This document shows, piece by piece, positions 1 through 8,513 of a stretch of 64,000 nt of DNA. The position numbers and the translations under genes were made by a program. Origin of the DNA: Stagnimonas sp. (GTDB lineage: Bacteria; Pseudomonadota; Gammaproteobacteria; Nevskiales; Nevskiaceae); the NCBI GenBank assembly GCA_030696045.1, contig JAUYNO010000082.1, forward strand, positions 1-64,000, given 5' to 3'. The stretch's first letter is position 1. Every line of letters starts with the position of its first letter. Below the pieces are notes generated by a model. The model did not search any database. It was not told the origin of the DNA and was given only the letters and a program-made list of their open reading frames with translations.

Positions 1-18
1 TAGCCTCGCCGGCGATCC

Positions 19-40
19 GGCGCATGGAATGCGCCCTACG
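19..40. repeat. Single arm of the GGCGCATGGAATGCGCCCTA repeat
   Basis: This 22-bp stretch is identical to the right arm of the inverted repeat at 3842-3863. Its partner arm is not visible and may lie before the window. It sits just downstream of the stop codon of the signalling gene on the minus strand. Confidence 0.7.
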
Positions 41-2258
41 ACGGCACCGCGACCGTTGCACGGGCCGGACCGGCTCCGAGCGATTCGCGTGCCGGTTCCA
101 TCGGCGCTCGCTTCGCCGCGCAGACGGCGATGTAGTCCTCCCGTCGCTGCTGCGCCCGCAGCATCTCGGCGATCCGCTCCGCCGGCTGGGGCTTGCACAG
201 GTAGTAGCCCTGGAATTCGTCGCAGCGCGTGGTGCGCAGGAAATCGAAGTGCGCCTTGGTCTCGATGCCCTCGGCCAGCACCTTCAGGCCCAGGCTGTGC
301 GCCAGCGAGATCACCGCGCGGACGATGGTCGCCGACTCCGGGTCCTTCGGCGCCGCCAGCAGGAAGGAACGATCAATCTTCAGGCAGTGCACGCGGAAAC
401 GCTGCAGGTAGCTGAGGCTGGAATAACCGGTGCCGAAGTCGTCCATGGAAATCTGCACGCCCTGCGCGCGCAGGCGGCCGAGCATCTGGGCGGCCTTCTC
501 CGGGTCCTGCATGACCGCGCTCTCGGTCACCTCCAGTTCCAGGCAGTCGGCGGCCAGGCCGGTCAGCGCCAGAGTCTCGGCCACCAGGCCGGCGATGTCG
601 CCGCGCCCGAGCTGGCGCGCCGACAGATTCACCGACACCGGCAGCGCCGGCAGCCCCTGCTGCTGCCAGGCGCGGTTCTGCGCGCAGGCGGCCTTCAGCA
701 CCCACTCGCCGATCGGCACGATCAGGCCGGTTTCCTCGGCCAGCGGAATGAAGCGGCCGGGCGGCACCAGGCCCTCCGGCGTCTGCCAGCGCACCAGGGC
801 CTCGACACCGACGATGCGGCCGCTGGCCAGCTCGTACTTGGGTTCGTAGTGCAGCACGAACTCCTCGCGCTCGATGGCCTGCTGCAGGCGCAGCAGCTGA
901 TCGAGCCGGCCGCTGCTCTCGGGCTGCATTTCGGAGGAGAAGAACTGCACGTTGTTGCGGCCCAGTTCCTTGGCGCGGTACATGGCGGCATCGGCGCTGC
1001 CCAGCAGGGTGCGGAGATCGCGACCGTCTTGCGGGCTGAGCGCGGCACCGATGCTGCAGCCCAGGCTCAGCTCGCGCCCGGCGACCGCGCAGGGCTGGGA
1101 CACCGCGCCGCGCAGACGCTCGGCCACCTGGGCGACCTGGTCGCGGCAGACCGGCCCGGCCAGCAGCACCACGAACTCGTCGCCGCCCAGGCGCGACACC
1201 ATGTCGCGCTCGCGCACGCCCTGCTGCAGGCGCTGGGCGACGATCTGCAGCAACTGGTCGCCGGCCTCGTGGCCCAGGCTGTCGTTGACGTACTTGAACT
1301 GGTCGAGGTCGATGAACAACAGCGCCGGACCGTCCTTGCCGGCGGGCGCACCCAGGAGCTGTCCGACCCGCTCGTGCAGTTGCAGGCGGTTGGGCAGGCC
1401 GGTGACGGTGTCGTGCATGGCCAGGTGGCGCAGCCGCTGATCGCTGCGCTTGCGCTCGCTGATGTCCTCCACCGTGCCTTCGAAGAACAGCAGCTGGCCC
1501 GCCTCGTCGCAGACCGCGCGGGCGTTCTCGGATATCCAGATCACGGTACCGTCGCGGCGATAGATCTCGGACTCGAAGTTGGTGACATAGCCCTGCTGCT
1601 CCAGCGCCTCGACGAAGTCGGCGCGCCGGCGCGGCTCGACGTAGAGCTGGCGGTCGATGTCGCGCAGGTCGGCGATCAGCTCGGCCGGCGAGGCATAGCC
1701 GTACATCCGCGCCAGCGCCGGGTTGACGGTGATGTAGCCGTCGCGCGGCGTCGACTGGAAGATGCCCTCGATGGCGTTCTCGAAGATGCTGCGGTAGCGG
1801 CGCTCGGCCTCGGCCAGCGAGTGCTCGATCTGCCGGCGCTGGGAGTTGTCCTGGACGATGGCCTCGACCGCGACCACCGAGCCGTCCTCGGAGTAGGCGC
1901 CGGCGCCGCGCTCCAGCACCCAGCGCAGTTCGCCGTCGGCGCGGACGATGCGGTACTCCAGCTCGTAGCGCTGGCGCTGCGACAGCGCGGCGGTGATCGC
2001 CAGGCTGATGGCCTGGGCGTCGTCCGGGTGCCGCAGGTCGCTGAAGCTGGGCTGCCCGGGGCCACCCAGCTCGCGCGGCGAATAGCCGGTCAGCGTCAGG
2101 CAGCCCTCGCTGACGAAGTCCATGCCACGACCGTCGACGCGGGCGCGGTAGACCATGCCGTCCAGATTGGACAGCAGGGTAGCCAGTGGATGGCCGCGCT
2201 GACGCGACCCCGAGGCGAGGGAAGTAGGGAGGTCTTGTTGGACCCGCTGGGCACGCAT
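36..2258 (-). CDS. PAS-GGDEF-EAL cyclic-di-GMP signalling protein
   Basis: The 740-residue protein has no obvious signal peptide or membrane segment and is probably cytoplasmic. Two PAS/PAC regions fill about residues 30-290 (for example [10 protein letters not shown] near the start). A GGDEF domain with an intact RLGGDEF motif follows at about 300-450, and an EAL domain starting EALVRWQTP fills about 480-720, including the [13 protein letters not shown] segment typical of active EAL enzymes. In this family GGDEF makes c-di-GMP from GTP, EAL hydrolyses it and PAS senses a ligand or redox state. Both catalytic motifs look intact, so net activity cannot be predicted. It stands alone, divergent from the glutathione transferase gene. 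Confidence 0.93.
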   Translation of the reverse strand: MRAQRVQQDLPTSLASGSRQRGHPLATLLSNLDGMVYRARVDGRGMDFVSEGCLTLTGYSPRELGGPGQPSFSDLRHPDDAQAISLAITAALSQRQRYELEYRIVRADGELRWVLERGAGAYSEDGSVVAVEAIVQDNSQRRQIEHSLAEAERRYRSIFENAIEGIFQSTPRDGYITVNPALARMYGYASPAELIADLRDIDRQLYVEPRRRADFVEALEQQGYVTNFESEIYRRDGTVIWISENARAVCDEAGQLLFFEGTVEDISERKRSDQRLRHLAMHDTVTGLPNRLQLHERVGQLLGAPAGKDGPALLFIDLDQFKYVNDSLGHEAGDQLLQIVAQRLQQGVRERDMVSRLGGDEFVVLLAGPVCRDQVAQVAERLRGAVSQPCAVAGRELSLGCSIGAALSPQDGRDLRTLLGSADAAMYRAKELGRNNVQFFSSEMQPESSGRLDQLLRLQQAIEREEFVLHYEPKYELASGRIVGVEALVRWQTPEGLVPPGRFIPLAEETGLIVPIGEWVLKAACAQNRAWQQQGLPALPVSVNLSARQLGRGDIAGLVAETLALTGLAADCLELEVTESAVMQDPEKAAQMLGRLRAQGVQISMDDFGTGYSSLSYLQRFRVHCLKIDRSFLLAAPKDPESATIVRAVISLAHSLGLKVLAEGIETKAHFDFLRTTRCDEFQGYYLCKPQPAERIAEMLRAQQRREDYIAVCAAKRAPMEPARESLGAGPARATVAVPS

Positions 2259-2400
2259 GTTTCGAGGGAGATGCCGACGAGGCTGCTAGGCAGTCCGCAA
2301 TGGCCGTGCCAGCAGCAGCCGAGAAAGTCCTAGTAGATTCGCTTGGCCTGGCCCGGCGCGGCGACAATGCGACTCTTCCCGTTCCGGAGCACGGCCGCCA

Positions 2401-3072
2401 ATGATCACCGTCCACCACCTCAACAACTCGCGCTCGCAGCGGGTGCTCTGGCTGCTGGAGGAACTGGGCCTGGAATACCGGGTGCAGCCCTACCAGCGCG
2501 ACGCCAAGACCATGCTGGCGCCGCCCGAGTTGAAGGCCGTGCACCCGCTCGGCAAGTCGCCGGTGCTCACCGAGGGACCGGCCACCGTGGCCGAGTCCGG
2601 CGCCATCATCGAATACCTGCTGGACCGCCCGGGCGGCGAGCGGCTGCGCCCCGCCGCCGGCACGCCGGAGCACCGCCGCTACACCTACTGGCTGCACTAC
2701 GCCGAGGGCTCGGCGATGACGCCGGTGCTGCTCAAGCTGATCTTCAGCCGCCTGCCCAGGCAGCCGATGCCCTTCTTCGTCAAGCCCATCGCCAGGGCCA
2801 TCGCCGACGGGGCACTGAAGAATTTCGTTGATCCGCAGATCAAGCTGCACCTCGACTACATGGAGGGCGAACTGGCGAAGAGCGAGTGGTTCGCTGGCAG
2901 CCAGTTCAGCGCCGCCGACATCCAGATGAGTTTTCCGATCGAGGCCGCCGCCGCGCGTGGCGGGCTAGCCCCGCGCTGGCCGAGGCTGCACGACTTCCTG
3001 CGGCGTATCCATGCGCGCCCGGCCTACCAGAAGGCGCTGCAGGCCGGCGGCCCGTTCGAGTTGCTGAGCTAG
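2401..3072 (+). CDS. Glutathione S-transferase family protein
   Basis: A 223-residue protein with the N-terminal thioredoxin-like GST domain (HHLNNSRSQRVLWLLEELGL, then the cis-Pro and glutathione-binding stretch GKSPVLTEG...VAESGAIIEYL) and an all-helical C-terminal domain containing the conserved SAADI segment near residue 174. Length is normal for cytosolic GSTs. The family conjugates glutathione to electrophiles or acts as a peroxidase or isomerase; the substrate cannot be read from sequence. Its stop codon overlaps by one base the GTG start of the next gene (TAGTG), so the two are probably co-translated. Confidence 0.92.
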   Translation: MITVHHLNNSRSQRVLWLLEELGLEYRVQPYQRDAKTMLAPPELKAVHPLGKSPVLTEGPATVAESGAIIEYLLDRPGGERLRPAAGTPEHRRYTYWLHYAEGSAMTPVLLKLIFSRLPRQPMPFFVKPIARAIADGALKNFVDPQIKLHLDYMEGELAKSEWFAGSQFSAADIQMSFPIEAAAARGGLAPRWPRLHDFLRRIHARPAYQKALQAGGPFELLS

Positions 3073-3803
3073 TGACCGCGCTGCCCGCCACGCCGGTATC
3101 CGGCCTGCTCGCAGGCCTGTCGCGCGACGGCCATGTGCGCCCGCTCGGCGGCGCGATGCGGGCATTGCTGGAAGCGGCCGGTCCGCTGACCGACTGGGCA
3201 GCGTTTGCTGACAGCTGGAACCGCCTGGAACTGGATCGCTACATGGCCGACGGCGGCCGCTACCGGCGCCGGCGCCATGCGGTCCATGCCGTCTCCCGGC
3301 GCGGCATCGAGATGCAGCCACATCAGCCGCACTGGCAGGGCCTGGACTACAACCCGCTCAATGGCGGTATCGAGCGCTGGTTCGAGCCGCTGGAACCGGC
3401 CATTGCCGGCAGCTACAGCCTGCATACGGTGCTGAGCTTCTGCGCCGGCGTGTTCGGCGCGCTGGCGCCCGGGGTCGTGGACTGGAAGGTCGAGGTGCAC
3501 CAGTTCCGCATCGAGGCGGCTGCTGGCGAACCCGGCCAGCCGACTCCGGAGGGCGTGCACCGCGATGGCGTCGATTACGTGCTGGTACTGCTGGTGCGGC
3601 GCGACAACATCGCCAGCGGCACCACCACCATCCACGCCCCGGATGGCCGCAGCCTCGGCAGCTTCACCCTCACCGAGCCCTTCGACGCGGTGCTGCTGGA
3701 TGACAGCCGGGTGTTCCACGGCGTCACCCCGGTGCAGCCACTCGACCCGGCCCGACCGGCCTATCGCGACGTGCTGGTGGTGACCTTCAGACGCACGGCG
3801 TAG
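3072..3803 (+). CDS. 2OG-Fe(II) dioxygenase-like protein (PF10014-type)
   Basis: A 243-residue protein. The GTG at 3072 is chosen because it overlaps the upstream stop and the sequence before it in this frame belongs to a shadow of the GST gene. The segment EVHQFRIEA...EGVHRDGVDYVLVLLV places a His-x-Asp iron-binding pair, and VLLDDSRVFHGVTPVQP gives the distal His expected of a double-stranded beta-helix dioxygenase; GTTTIH lies between. This resembles the family containing bacterial amino-acid hydroxylases such as isoleucine dioxygenase, but the substrate is unknown. The TAG stop lies inside the palindromic repeat at 3799-3863. Confidence 0.75.
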   Translation: MTALPATPVSGLLAGLSRDGHVRPLGGAMRALLEAAGPLTDWAAFADSWNRLELDRYMADGGRYRRRRHAVHAVSRRGIEMQPHQPHWQGLDYNPLNGGIERWFEPLEPAIAGSYSLHTVLSFCAGVFGALAPGVVDWKVEVHQFRIEAAAGEPGQPTPEGVHRDGVDYVLVLLVRRDNIASGTTTIHAPDGRSLGSFTLTEPFDAVLLDDSRVFHGVTPVQPLDPARPAYRDVLVVTFRRTA

Positions 3804-3863
3804 GGCGCATTCCATGCGCCGCACCGGTCTCGATGATCCCAGGCGCATGGAATGCGCCCTACG
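3799..3863. repeat. 22-bp perfect inverted repeat
   Basis: Arms 3799-3820 and 3842-3863 are perfect reverse complements (core TAGGGCGCATTCCATGCGCC) with a 21-nt loop. It lies between the convergent dioxygenase and DUF2834 genes and could fold as a bidirectional terminator, but it lacks a U-tract. The left arm contains the TAG stop of the dioxygenase gene. A related arm is at 19-40, and diverged copies are at 34767-34836 and 56233-56254. Confidence 0.85.
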
Positions 3864-3869
3864 GCTTGG

Positions 3870-4316
3870 CTAGGCTTTCGCGTTCCAGCGCAGCTGCCGT
3901 TCCTTCACCGCCAGGAACAGCGCCATCGCGAAGGCGAAGCTGGTGAAGATGCTCATCGGGAAATACCACCAGCCCAGCTTCATGCCGCTGCGGCGGGCGT
4001 CGGCGATGGTCCACATCGGGAACAGCAGGACATTGGCGAAGATCAGGTCCTGGCCACCGGAAGCCGAGGCCGGATTGACGAACAGCAGCGTCGTCCAGTG
4101 CCACCAGCCAACCTGGTCGCCATAGCCGCGCATGTACTGGAAGTTGAAGTACCAGCCGACCAAGAGCGCCGCGAAGGCGATCAGGTAGTACGACCACTCG
4201 AACAGCGTGGTGCCGCCCGCCCTGCTGCCCGCCGCGTACAGCGGCCGGTTGACCACGAACACCACCGCGATGGTGGCGAGGCCGAGCAGGACGTAGAAGA
4301 TTTCGCTGGGAGACAT
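3870..4316 (-). CDS. DUF2834-type small integral membrane protein
   Basis: A 148-residue hydrophobic protein with four predicted membrane segments (about residues 7-23, 43-60, 92-105 and 118-140). The C-terminal half (NVLLFPMWTIADARR, then GWWYFPMSIFTSFAFAMALF) resembles DUF2834, whose function is unknown. It is the last gene of the minus-strand group starting at the DUF1302 gene and begins 21 bp after the P450 stop. Its position suggests a link with P450-dependent or uptake steps, but nothing in the sequence shows a catalytic role. Confidence 0.72.
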   Translation of the reverse strand: MSPSEIFYVLLGLATIAVVFVVNRPLYAAGSRAGGTTLFEWSYYLIAFAALLVGWYFNFQYMRGYGDQVGWWHWTTLLFVNPASASGGQDLIFANVLLFPMWTIADARRSGMKLGWWYFPMSIFTSFAFAMALFLAVKERQLRWNAKA

Positions 4317-4337
4317 GGCGTACTCCTCGAAAAATTC

Positions 4338-5705
4338 TTAGTGGCGAACGCCCTTGATGCGCACCTTGAAGTCCATCGCCGGGCCGGGGGTCGGCGCGGT
4401 CTTGGTCTTCAGTTCGTAGTTCGGCGTCTCCAGCTCCATGTCGAGCTTGTAGAACAGCCGCGCCATCGACAACGCGATCTGCACTTCCGCCAGCGACTTG
4501 CCCAGGCAGGTGTGCGGGCCACGGCCGTAGGGTGAATAGGCGCCGGGCTTCAGATGCTCGGCACGCGGCTTGGCATAGCGGTCGATGTCGAATTTCTTGG
4601 CGTCGGGGTAGAACTCGTCCATGAAGTGCGTGACGCTGGTGCCGATGTAGATCATCTCGCCTTCCTTGATCTGATGACCATCGAAGACGAAGTCCTTGTT
4701 CGCGGTGCGCATCTGCGCCACCGCAATCGGGTACAGGCGCATGGTCTCCATGATCGCGCCCTGCAGCGAGGGCAGCTTCTTCATCAGGCCGTCCTCGTCG
4801 ACTTCGCCGGCGTCGAACAGGGCATCGACCTCGGCCAGCACCCGCGCCTTTACCTCCGGGTACTTCAGCACGGTGTAGAGGATCGCCGAGGTGGTGTTGG
4901 CGACGGTGTCGAGGCCGGCCACGTAGGGACCGGTCAGCGCCACCAGCAGGTCACCCTGCGGCATGATCTCCGGCGTTTCCATGTGGGCGGCGAAGATGTC
5001 GTCGATCAGGTTGCGGTCTTCCGGCTTGATCTTGCCGTAGCGGGCCTTGGCATCCACCACCATCTTCGCGCCCAGTTCGTAGACCTTGGCTTTGGCCTTC
5101 TTGTACTGCGGGCGCTGGAGCAGGATCTTCGGGCGCTGACGGGTGACCAGCACGTTGAGGATGTACAGGATCATCGTGCGGATGTCCTTGACGTACTCCA
5201 GCGGCGCGGCGCCGGTGAGGATGGTGCCGAGCTGATCGACCACCAGGTACTGCATGGCCTCGACCACCGGCACTTCCTTGCCGATCGGCCAGTCGCGCTT
5301 GAGCGCGCCGTCGGTGATGGAAATCAGCTCGTTGTAGCGGCCCTTGATCGATTCCTTCGAGTAGCCGTTGCGCATGACGTCGCGCAGCTGCTTGTGGGCC
5401 TCGCCATCCTCGCCGGTGAGCATGCGGTTGGCGCCGTATTCCTTCGCCAGGCCCTGCCAGAACTCCTTCGAGCGCAGGCACTCCTTGCCCTCGCGGGTGC
5501 CCATGAAGTTGGCGGCTTCGACGCCGGAGATCAGCACGTACTTCTGGCCCAGGATCGACAGCCGGCACACCGGGCCATAGGTCCGGTAGCAGTGGAGGAA
5601 GAAGCCCGCCGGATCCTTGGCCATGCCGAACAGGGAACCCAGCAGGGGCAGACCGGGAACCTTCGGGGTTTCACGCAGGGGAAGGGATTGGGCGACAGTG
5701 GACAT
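4338..5705 (-). CDS. Cytochrome P450 (family unassigned)
   Basis: A 455-residue P450. The I-helix carries AGLDT, the K-helix ExxR is ETMRLYP, and the heme loop reads YGRGPHTCLG with the Cys thiolate ligand. The usual Phe seven residues before the Cys is Tyr, a conservative change. There is no N-terminal anchor, as for soluble bacterial P450s. Such enzymes hydroxylate hydrophobic substrates using a ferredoxin and a ferredoxin reductase; none is adjacent, but a reductase/ferredoxin pair lies at 57.7-59.3 kb and a P450-type ferredoxin at 17.8 kb. The gene lies downstream of the DUF1302-DUF1329-hydrolase genes and divergent from the sterol-type operon, so a steroid or triterpenoid substrate is plausible but inferred. 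Confidence 0.93.
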   Translation of the reverse strand: MSTVAQSLPLRETPKVPGLPLLGSLFGMAKDPAGFFLHCYRTYGPVCRLSILGQKYVLISGVEAANFMGTREGKECLRSKEFWQGLAKEYGANRMLTGEDGEAHKQLRDVMRNGYSKESIKGRYNELISITDGALKRDWPIGKEVPVVEAMQYLVVDQLGTILTGAAPLEYVKDIRTMILYILNVLVTRQRPKILLQRPQYKKAKAKVYELGAKMVVDAKARYGKIKPEDRNLIDDIFAAHMETPEIMPQGDLLVALTGPYVAGLDTVANTTSAILYTVLKYPEVKARVLAEVDALFDAGEVDEDGLMKKLPSLQGAIMETMRLYPIAVAQMRTANKDFVFDGHQIKEGEMIYIGTSVTHFMDEFYPDAKKFDIDRYAKPRAEHLKPGAYSPYGRGPHTCLGKSLAEVQIALSMARLFYKLDMELETPNYELKTKTAPTPGPAMDFKVRIKGVRH

Positions 5706-5825
5706 GCAAACGCTCCTGGACGCCCCGGCGGGCGCTGTTTTGGACTTTCGAGGACTGTCTCCCGAAAGTCAGGGCCAGGAATCCCCGACTTGCGTCTTGA
5801 CGGCGGCGTTCAGGTGTGTCTGCGA

Positions 5826-7088
5826 CTAGGCCCGGCTTTCGCACAGCCGGTTGAAGCCGGCGAGCAGGGCCAGGAACTCCGGCAGGTGCGGTCCCAGCAC
5901 CGGCTTGCCGTTGGTGAGGAAGGCAATCACGGTGCCGGTGTCGGGACGCGCCCAGGTGAGGGTCGAGGACAGTCCCAGGTGGCCGAAGGTGCCGCTGCGG
6001 TTCCAGCCATACAGGCCAAGCCCGCGATGGCCCACCATGAAACCCGGCGAGTAGCGGATCGGGATGCCGATGCAGCGATCCAGCGAGGCCCCAGGCCGGT
6101 CCGGCGCCAGCGCCGCGCGCACGGTCTCGGGCGCGAACAGGGCCTGGCCCTGCCAGCGGCCGCCGTCGAGCAGGCTCTGGTAGAAGGCGGCGATGTCGGC
6201 GGCGGTGGTGATGAGATTCCCGGAAGGCACCAGGGCGGTCAGGAACTCCGGCGTGTTGGATAGCTCGACCGCCAGCGCATAGGGGGCGCCGATCACTCGC
6301 CCCAGGTGGCTGGAGAGCGGCGGCGGCAGCAGACCGGTGCAGGCGTTCAGCGCCACCTCGCCGAGTTGCTCGGGACGCAGCCCGAAGTCCAGCCAGCGCG
6401 CGCCCAGCGGCTGCTTTATCAGTTCGGTGAGCAGGGCGCGCGGGTCGCGGCCGGTGGTGGCGCGCAGCAGCGCGGCCAGCACGAAGCCGCCGGTGATGGC
6501 GCTGTACGCGGGCGCGGCGTTAATCCGGCCCGGCTTCAGCGCCATCAGCTGCTCCAGCAACTGCTGCGGCTCGGCCAGCAGCGCCAATGCTTCGCGCCGC
6601 CCCAGCAGTGGCAGGGACGGCAGGCCGGCGCGGTGGGTCAGCACCTGGCGCACGGTGATCGCCTGCTTGCCGTGCCGGCCGAAGCCGGGGAGGTGAAGCG
6701 CCACCGGATCGTCGAGGCCGAAGTGCCCGCGCTCCTGCAGCTTGTGCACCAGCATGGCGGTCACCGCCTTGCCGGCCGAGAACAGGTTGATCGGGGTGTC
6801 GGTGCGCATCGGCACCGGACCCGCGCGGCCTTCGCCGGGGCCATTGCCACGGGCATGGCCGATGGCCCGGTGCAGTACCACCTGGCCCTGATGGCGGACA
6901 CAGACCTGGATGCCGGGTTGCACGCCGGTGCGGTACAGCGCGGCGATCCGCGACCACAGCTGCTCGACGCTGCCGGCGCGCAGCCCGGCGGCGGTCTCCG
7001 GGGCTTCAGGAGCGCGCTCGGTGACCGACTCCAGGTCGGCCGGCACGGCGCTCAGGCGCGACAGCCTGACCAGCAGGGGCAGCGGCAT
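5826..7088 (-). CDS. Serine hydrolase, beta-lactamase/esterase family VIII type
   Basis: A 420-residue protein of the class C beta-lactamase-like superfamily. The nucleophile motif SxxK is SAGK (in NLFSAGKAVTAML), the second motif Tyr is in PAYSAITGGF, and the third motif appears as HLG (GTFGHLGLSS). Members are esterases, DD-peptidases or lactonases rather than true beta-lactamases. No signal peptide is evident, so an intracellular esterase is likely. It sits between the DUF1329 and P450 genes and has a paralogue at 59254-60489 beside a P450-type ferredoxin. Hydrolysis of sterol or terpenoid esters would fit but is inference. Confidence 0.88.
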   Translation of the reverse strand: MPLPLLVRLSRLSAVPADLESVTERAPEAPETAAGLRAGSVEQLWSRIAALYRTGVQPGIQVCVRHQGQVVLHRAIGHARGNGPGEGRAGPVPMRTDTPINLFSAGKAVTAMLVHKLQERGHFGLDDPVALHLPGFGRHGKQAITVRQVLTHRAGLPSLPLLGRREALALLAEPQQLLEQLMALKPGRINAAPAYSAITGGFVLAALLRATTGRDPRALLTELIKQPLGARWLDFGLRPEQLGEVALNACTGLLPPPLSSHLGRVIGAPYALAVELSNTPEFLTALVPSGNLITTAADIAAFYQSLLDGGRWQGQALFAPETVRAALAPDRPGASLDRCIGIPIRYSPGFMVGHRGLGLYGWNRSGTFGHLGLSSTLTWARPDTGTVIAFLTNGKPVLGPHLPEFLALLAGFNRLCESRA

Positions 7089-7131
7089 TGACGGTCCTCG
7101 GCGGGGCGGCTGGTCGCGTCCGGCGCGCGGC

Positions 7132-8502
7132 TCAGTGCCCGCCCTGCTGGGCGGCGGTGGGGGTGAACTGGGCAGGCGCCATCGGCGTGTTCAGCCGCCA
7201 CCAGGACTCGCTCTCGTTGACCAGGTAGCCGGCCTCGTACACGCCCGCAGTCAGGTCGTGATAGATCGAGGCGCCGCGGTTCCAGGACTGCGACTCCTGC
7301 GAGTAGAAGTAGGTGATCAGCGACTGCCGCCAGATCTGCTTGCGCACATCGTAGTTGTCGGCGGTCAGTACCAGCCAGCTGTCTTCGTCCGCGAACAGCA
7401 CACGTCGCCCGTAGATATGCCGCAGGCCCGGCTTGAGCGTGCCTTCGACCACCCAGACCCGGTGCAACTCGTAGCGCACGTAGTCTGGATTGACGGTGTC
7501 GGGCTTGATCAGCGACGAGTACTTCACCGCCGGGTCGTTGATCCGGAAATTGTTGTAGGGCACGTAGTACTCGCGCTTGCCGACCAGCTTCCATGTGTAG
7601 CGCTCGGGCGAACCGTTGAAGCCGTAGTCGTCGTCGACCGTGCGCAAGCCCGCTGGCGGCACCGGGTAGTCAAAGCCGACTTCCGGTGCCTGGCGTACGC
7701 GCCGGATGCCCGGCAGGTATTGCCAGGAAGCGGTGCCTTCCTTTGCGAAGTTGTTGGGCTGATAGCCGACCGCGACGAAACCCTTGTCGCGGGGTGGCAG
7801 CAGATAGCCGGAATAGAAATGCGAGTTGATGCGGTCGGTGTACAGCGCCGGCTTGGCCGGATCGTTGTTCAGGGTCAGCACCTGAAACTTGTTGCGCCCC
7901 CAGGCGATGCTGCCGTTGGCGTAGACACCGGCGATGTCGCAGACCGCCGACTGGGTCCAGGTGCGACCGGAGTTGCCGGCGTTCCACACCGCTTCCAGGC
8001 CGCTCTGCGGAAACGGGAAGGGGATGGCACCACCGGTCCCGGTCACGCCTTTGCCCTGATCGATCACTTCCGAGGTCACCGCGTTGTGCTTGGTGCGCTG
8101 GCAGATGGCGTCGGAGTCGCGGAAGTCGCGATGACTCGGATAGACATCCATCCGGTAGCTCTTCGGGTACTTGGCGAACAGCGCCTTCTGGCCCTCGGTC
8201 AGCCGGTCTGCATATTTCGCCATGTTCTCGGCGGTGATCGAGAACTGCGGCTTCTCGTCGGCATAGGGTCCGGGGTCGAAGCCGTAAGGATTCTTCACGC
8301 CAGGCCAGGTGCCCTGGAACTTGCCGGTGTAGGCGGGAATGCCGCTGGGCGAGCCGGCGCGCTCGGCGCCGATGCAGGTGTACCTCGGGCCATCCAGCTC
8401 CGCCGCCTTGGCCTCCGACACCTTGGCGGCGGCGACGCCGGACGCCAGCAGCAGGGCCAGGCCGGCGACAGCCGGGGTGAGATGCGATGGGGCAAGTGTC
8501 AT
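7132..8502 (-). CDS. DUF1329 family exported protein
   Basis: A 456-residue protein with a signal peptide (about residues 1-26, hydrophobic LTPAVAGLALLLASGVAAA). The body has the DUF1329 features: NMAKYADRLTEGQKALF, TYFYSQESQSWNRG and Trp/Tyr-rich beta strands. The ATG at 8502 is chosen over the GTG at 8517 because GAGGAG lies 7 nt upstream. DUF1329 proteins have a LolB/LolA-like fold and are usually encoded beside DUF1302 outer-membrane proteins in clusters for lipidic or hydrophobic compounds; a periplasmic shuttle role is supposed, not proven. The gene begins 11 bp after the DUF1302 stop. Confidence 0.9.
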   Translation of the reverse strand: MTLAPSHLTPAVAGLALLLASGVAAAKVSEAKAAELDGPRYTCIGAERAGSPSGIPAYTGKFQGTWPGVKNPYGFDPGPYADEKPQFSITAENMAKYADRLTEGQKALFAKYPKSYRMDVYPSHRDFRDSDAICQRTKHNAVTSEVIDQGKGVTGTGGAIPFPFPQSGLEAVWNAGNSGRTWTQSAVCDIAGVYANGSIAWGRNKFQVLTLNNDPAKPALYTDRINSHFYSGYLLPPRDKGFVAVGYQPNNFAKEGTASWQYLPGIRRVRQAPEVGFDYPVPPAGLRTVDDDYGFNGSPERYTWKLVGKREYYVPYNNFRINDPAVKYSSLIKPDTVNPDYVRYELHRVWVVEGTLKPGLRHIYGRRVLFADEDSWLVLTADNYDVRKQIWRQSLITYFYSQESQSWNRGASIYHDLTAGVYEAGYLVNESESWWRLNTPMAPAQFTPTAAQQGGH

Positions 8503-8513
8503 GGATCTGCTCC

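Noticed and set aside
24-2333. 769-codon plus-strand frame opposite the PAS-GGDEF-EAL gene
   Set aside because: It is a GC-driven antisense frame; its translation has no domain or signal and the minus strand encodes a clear signalling protein.
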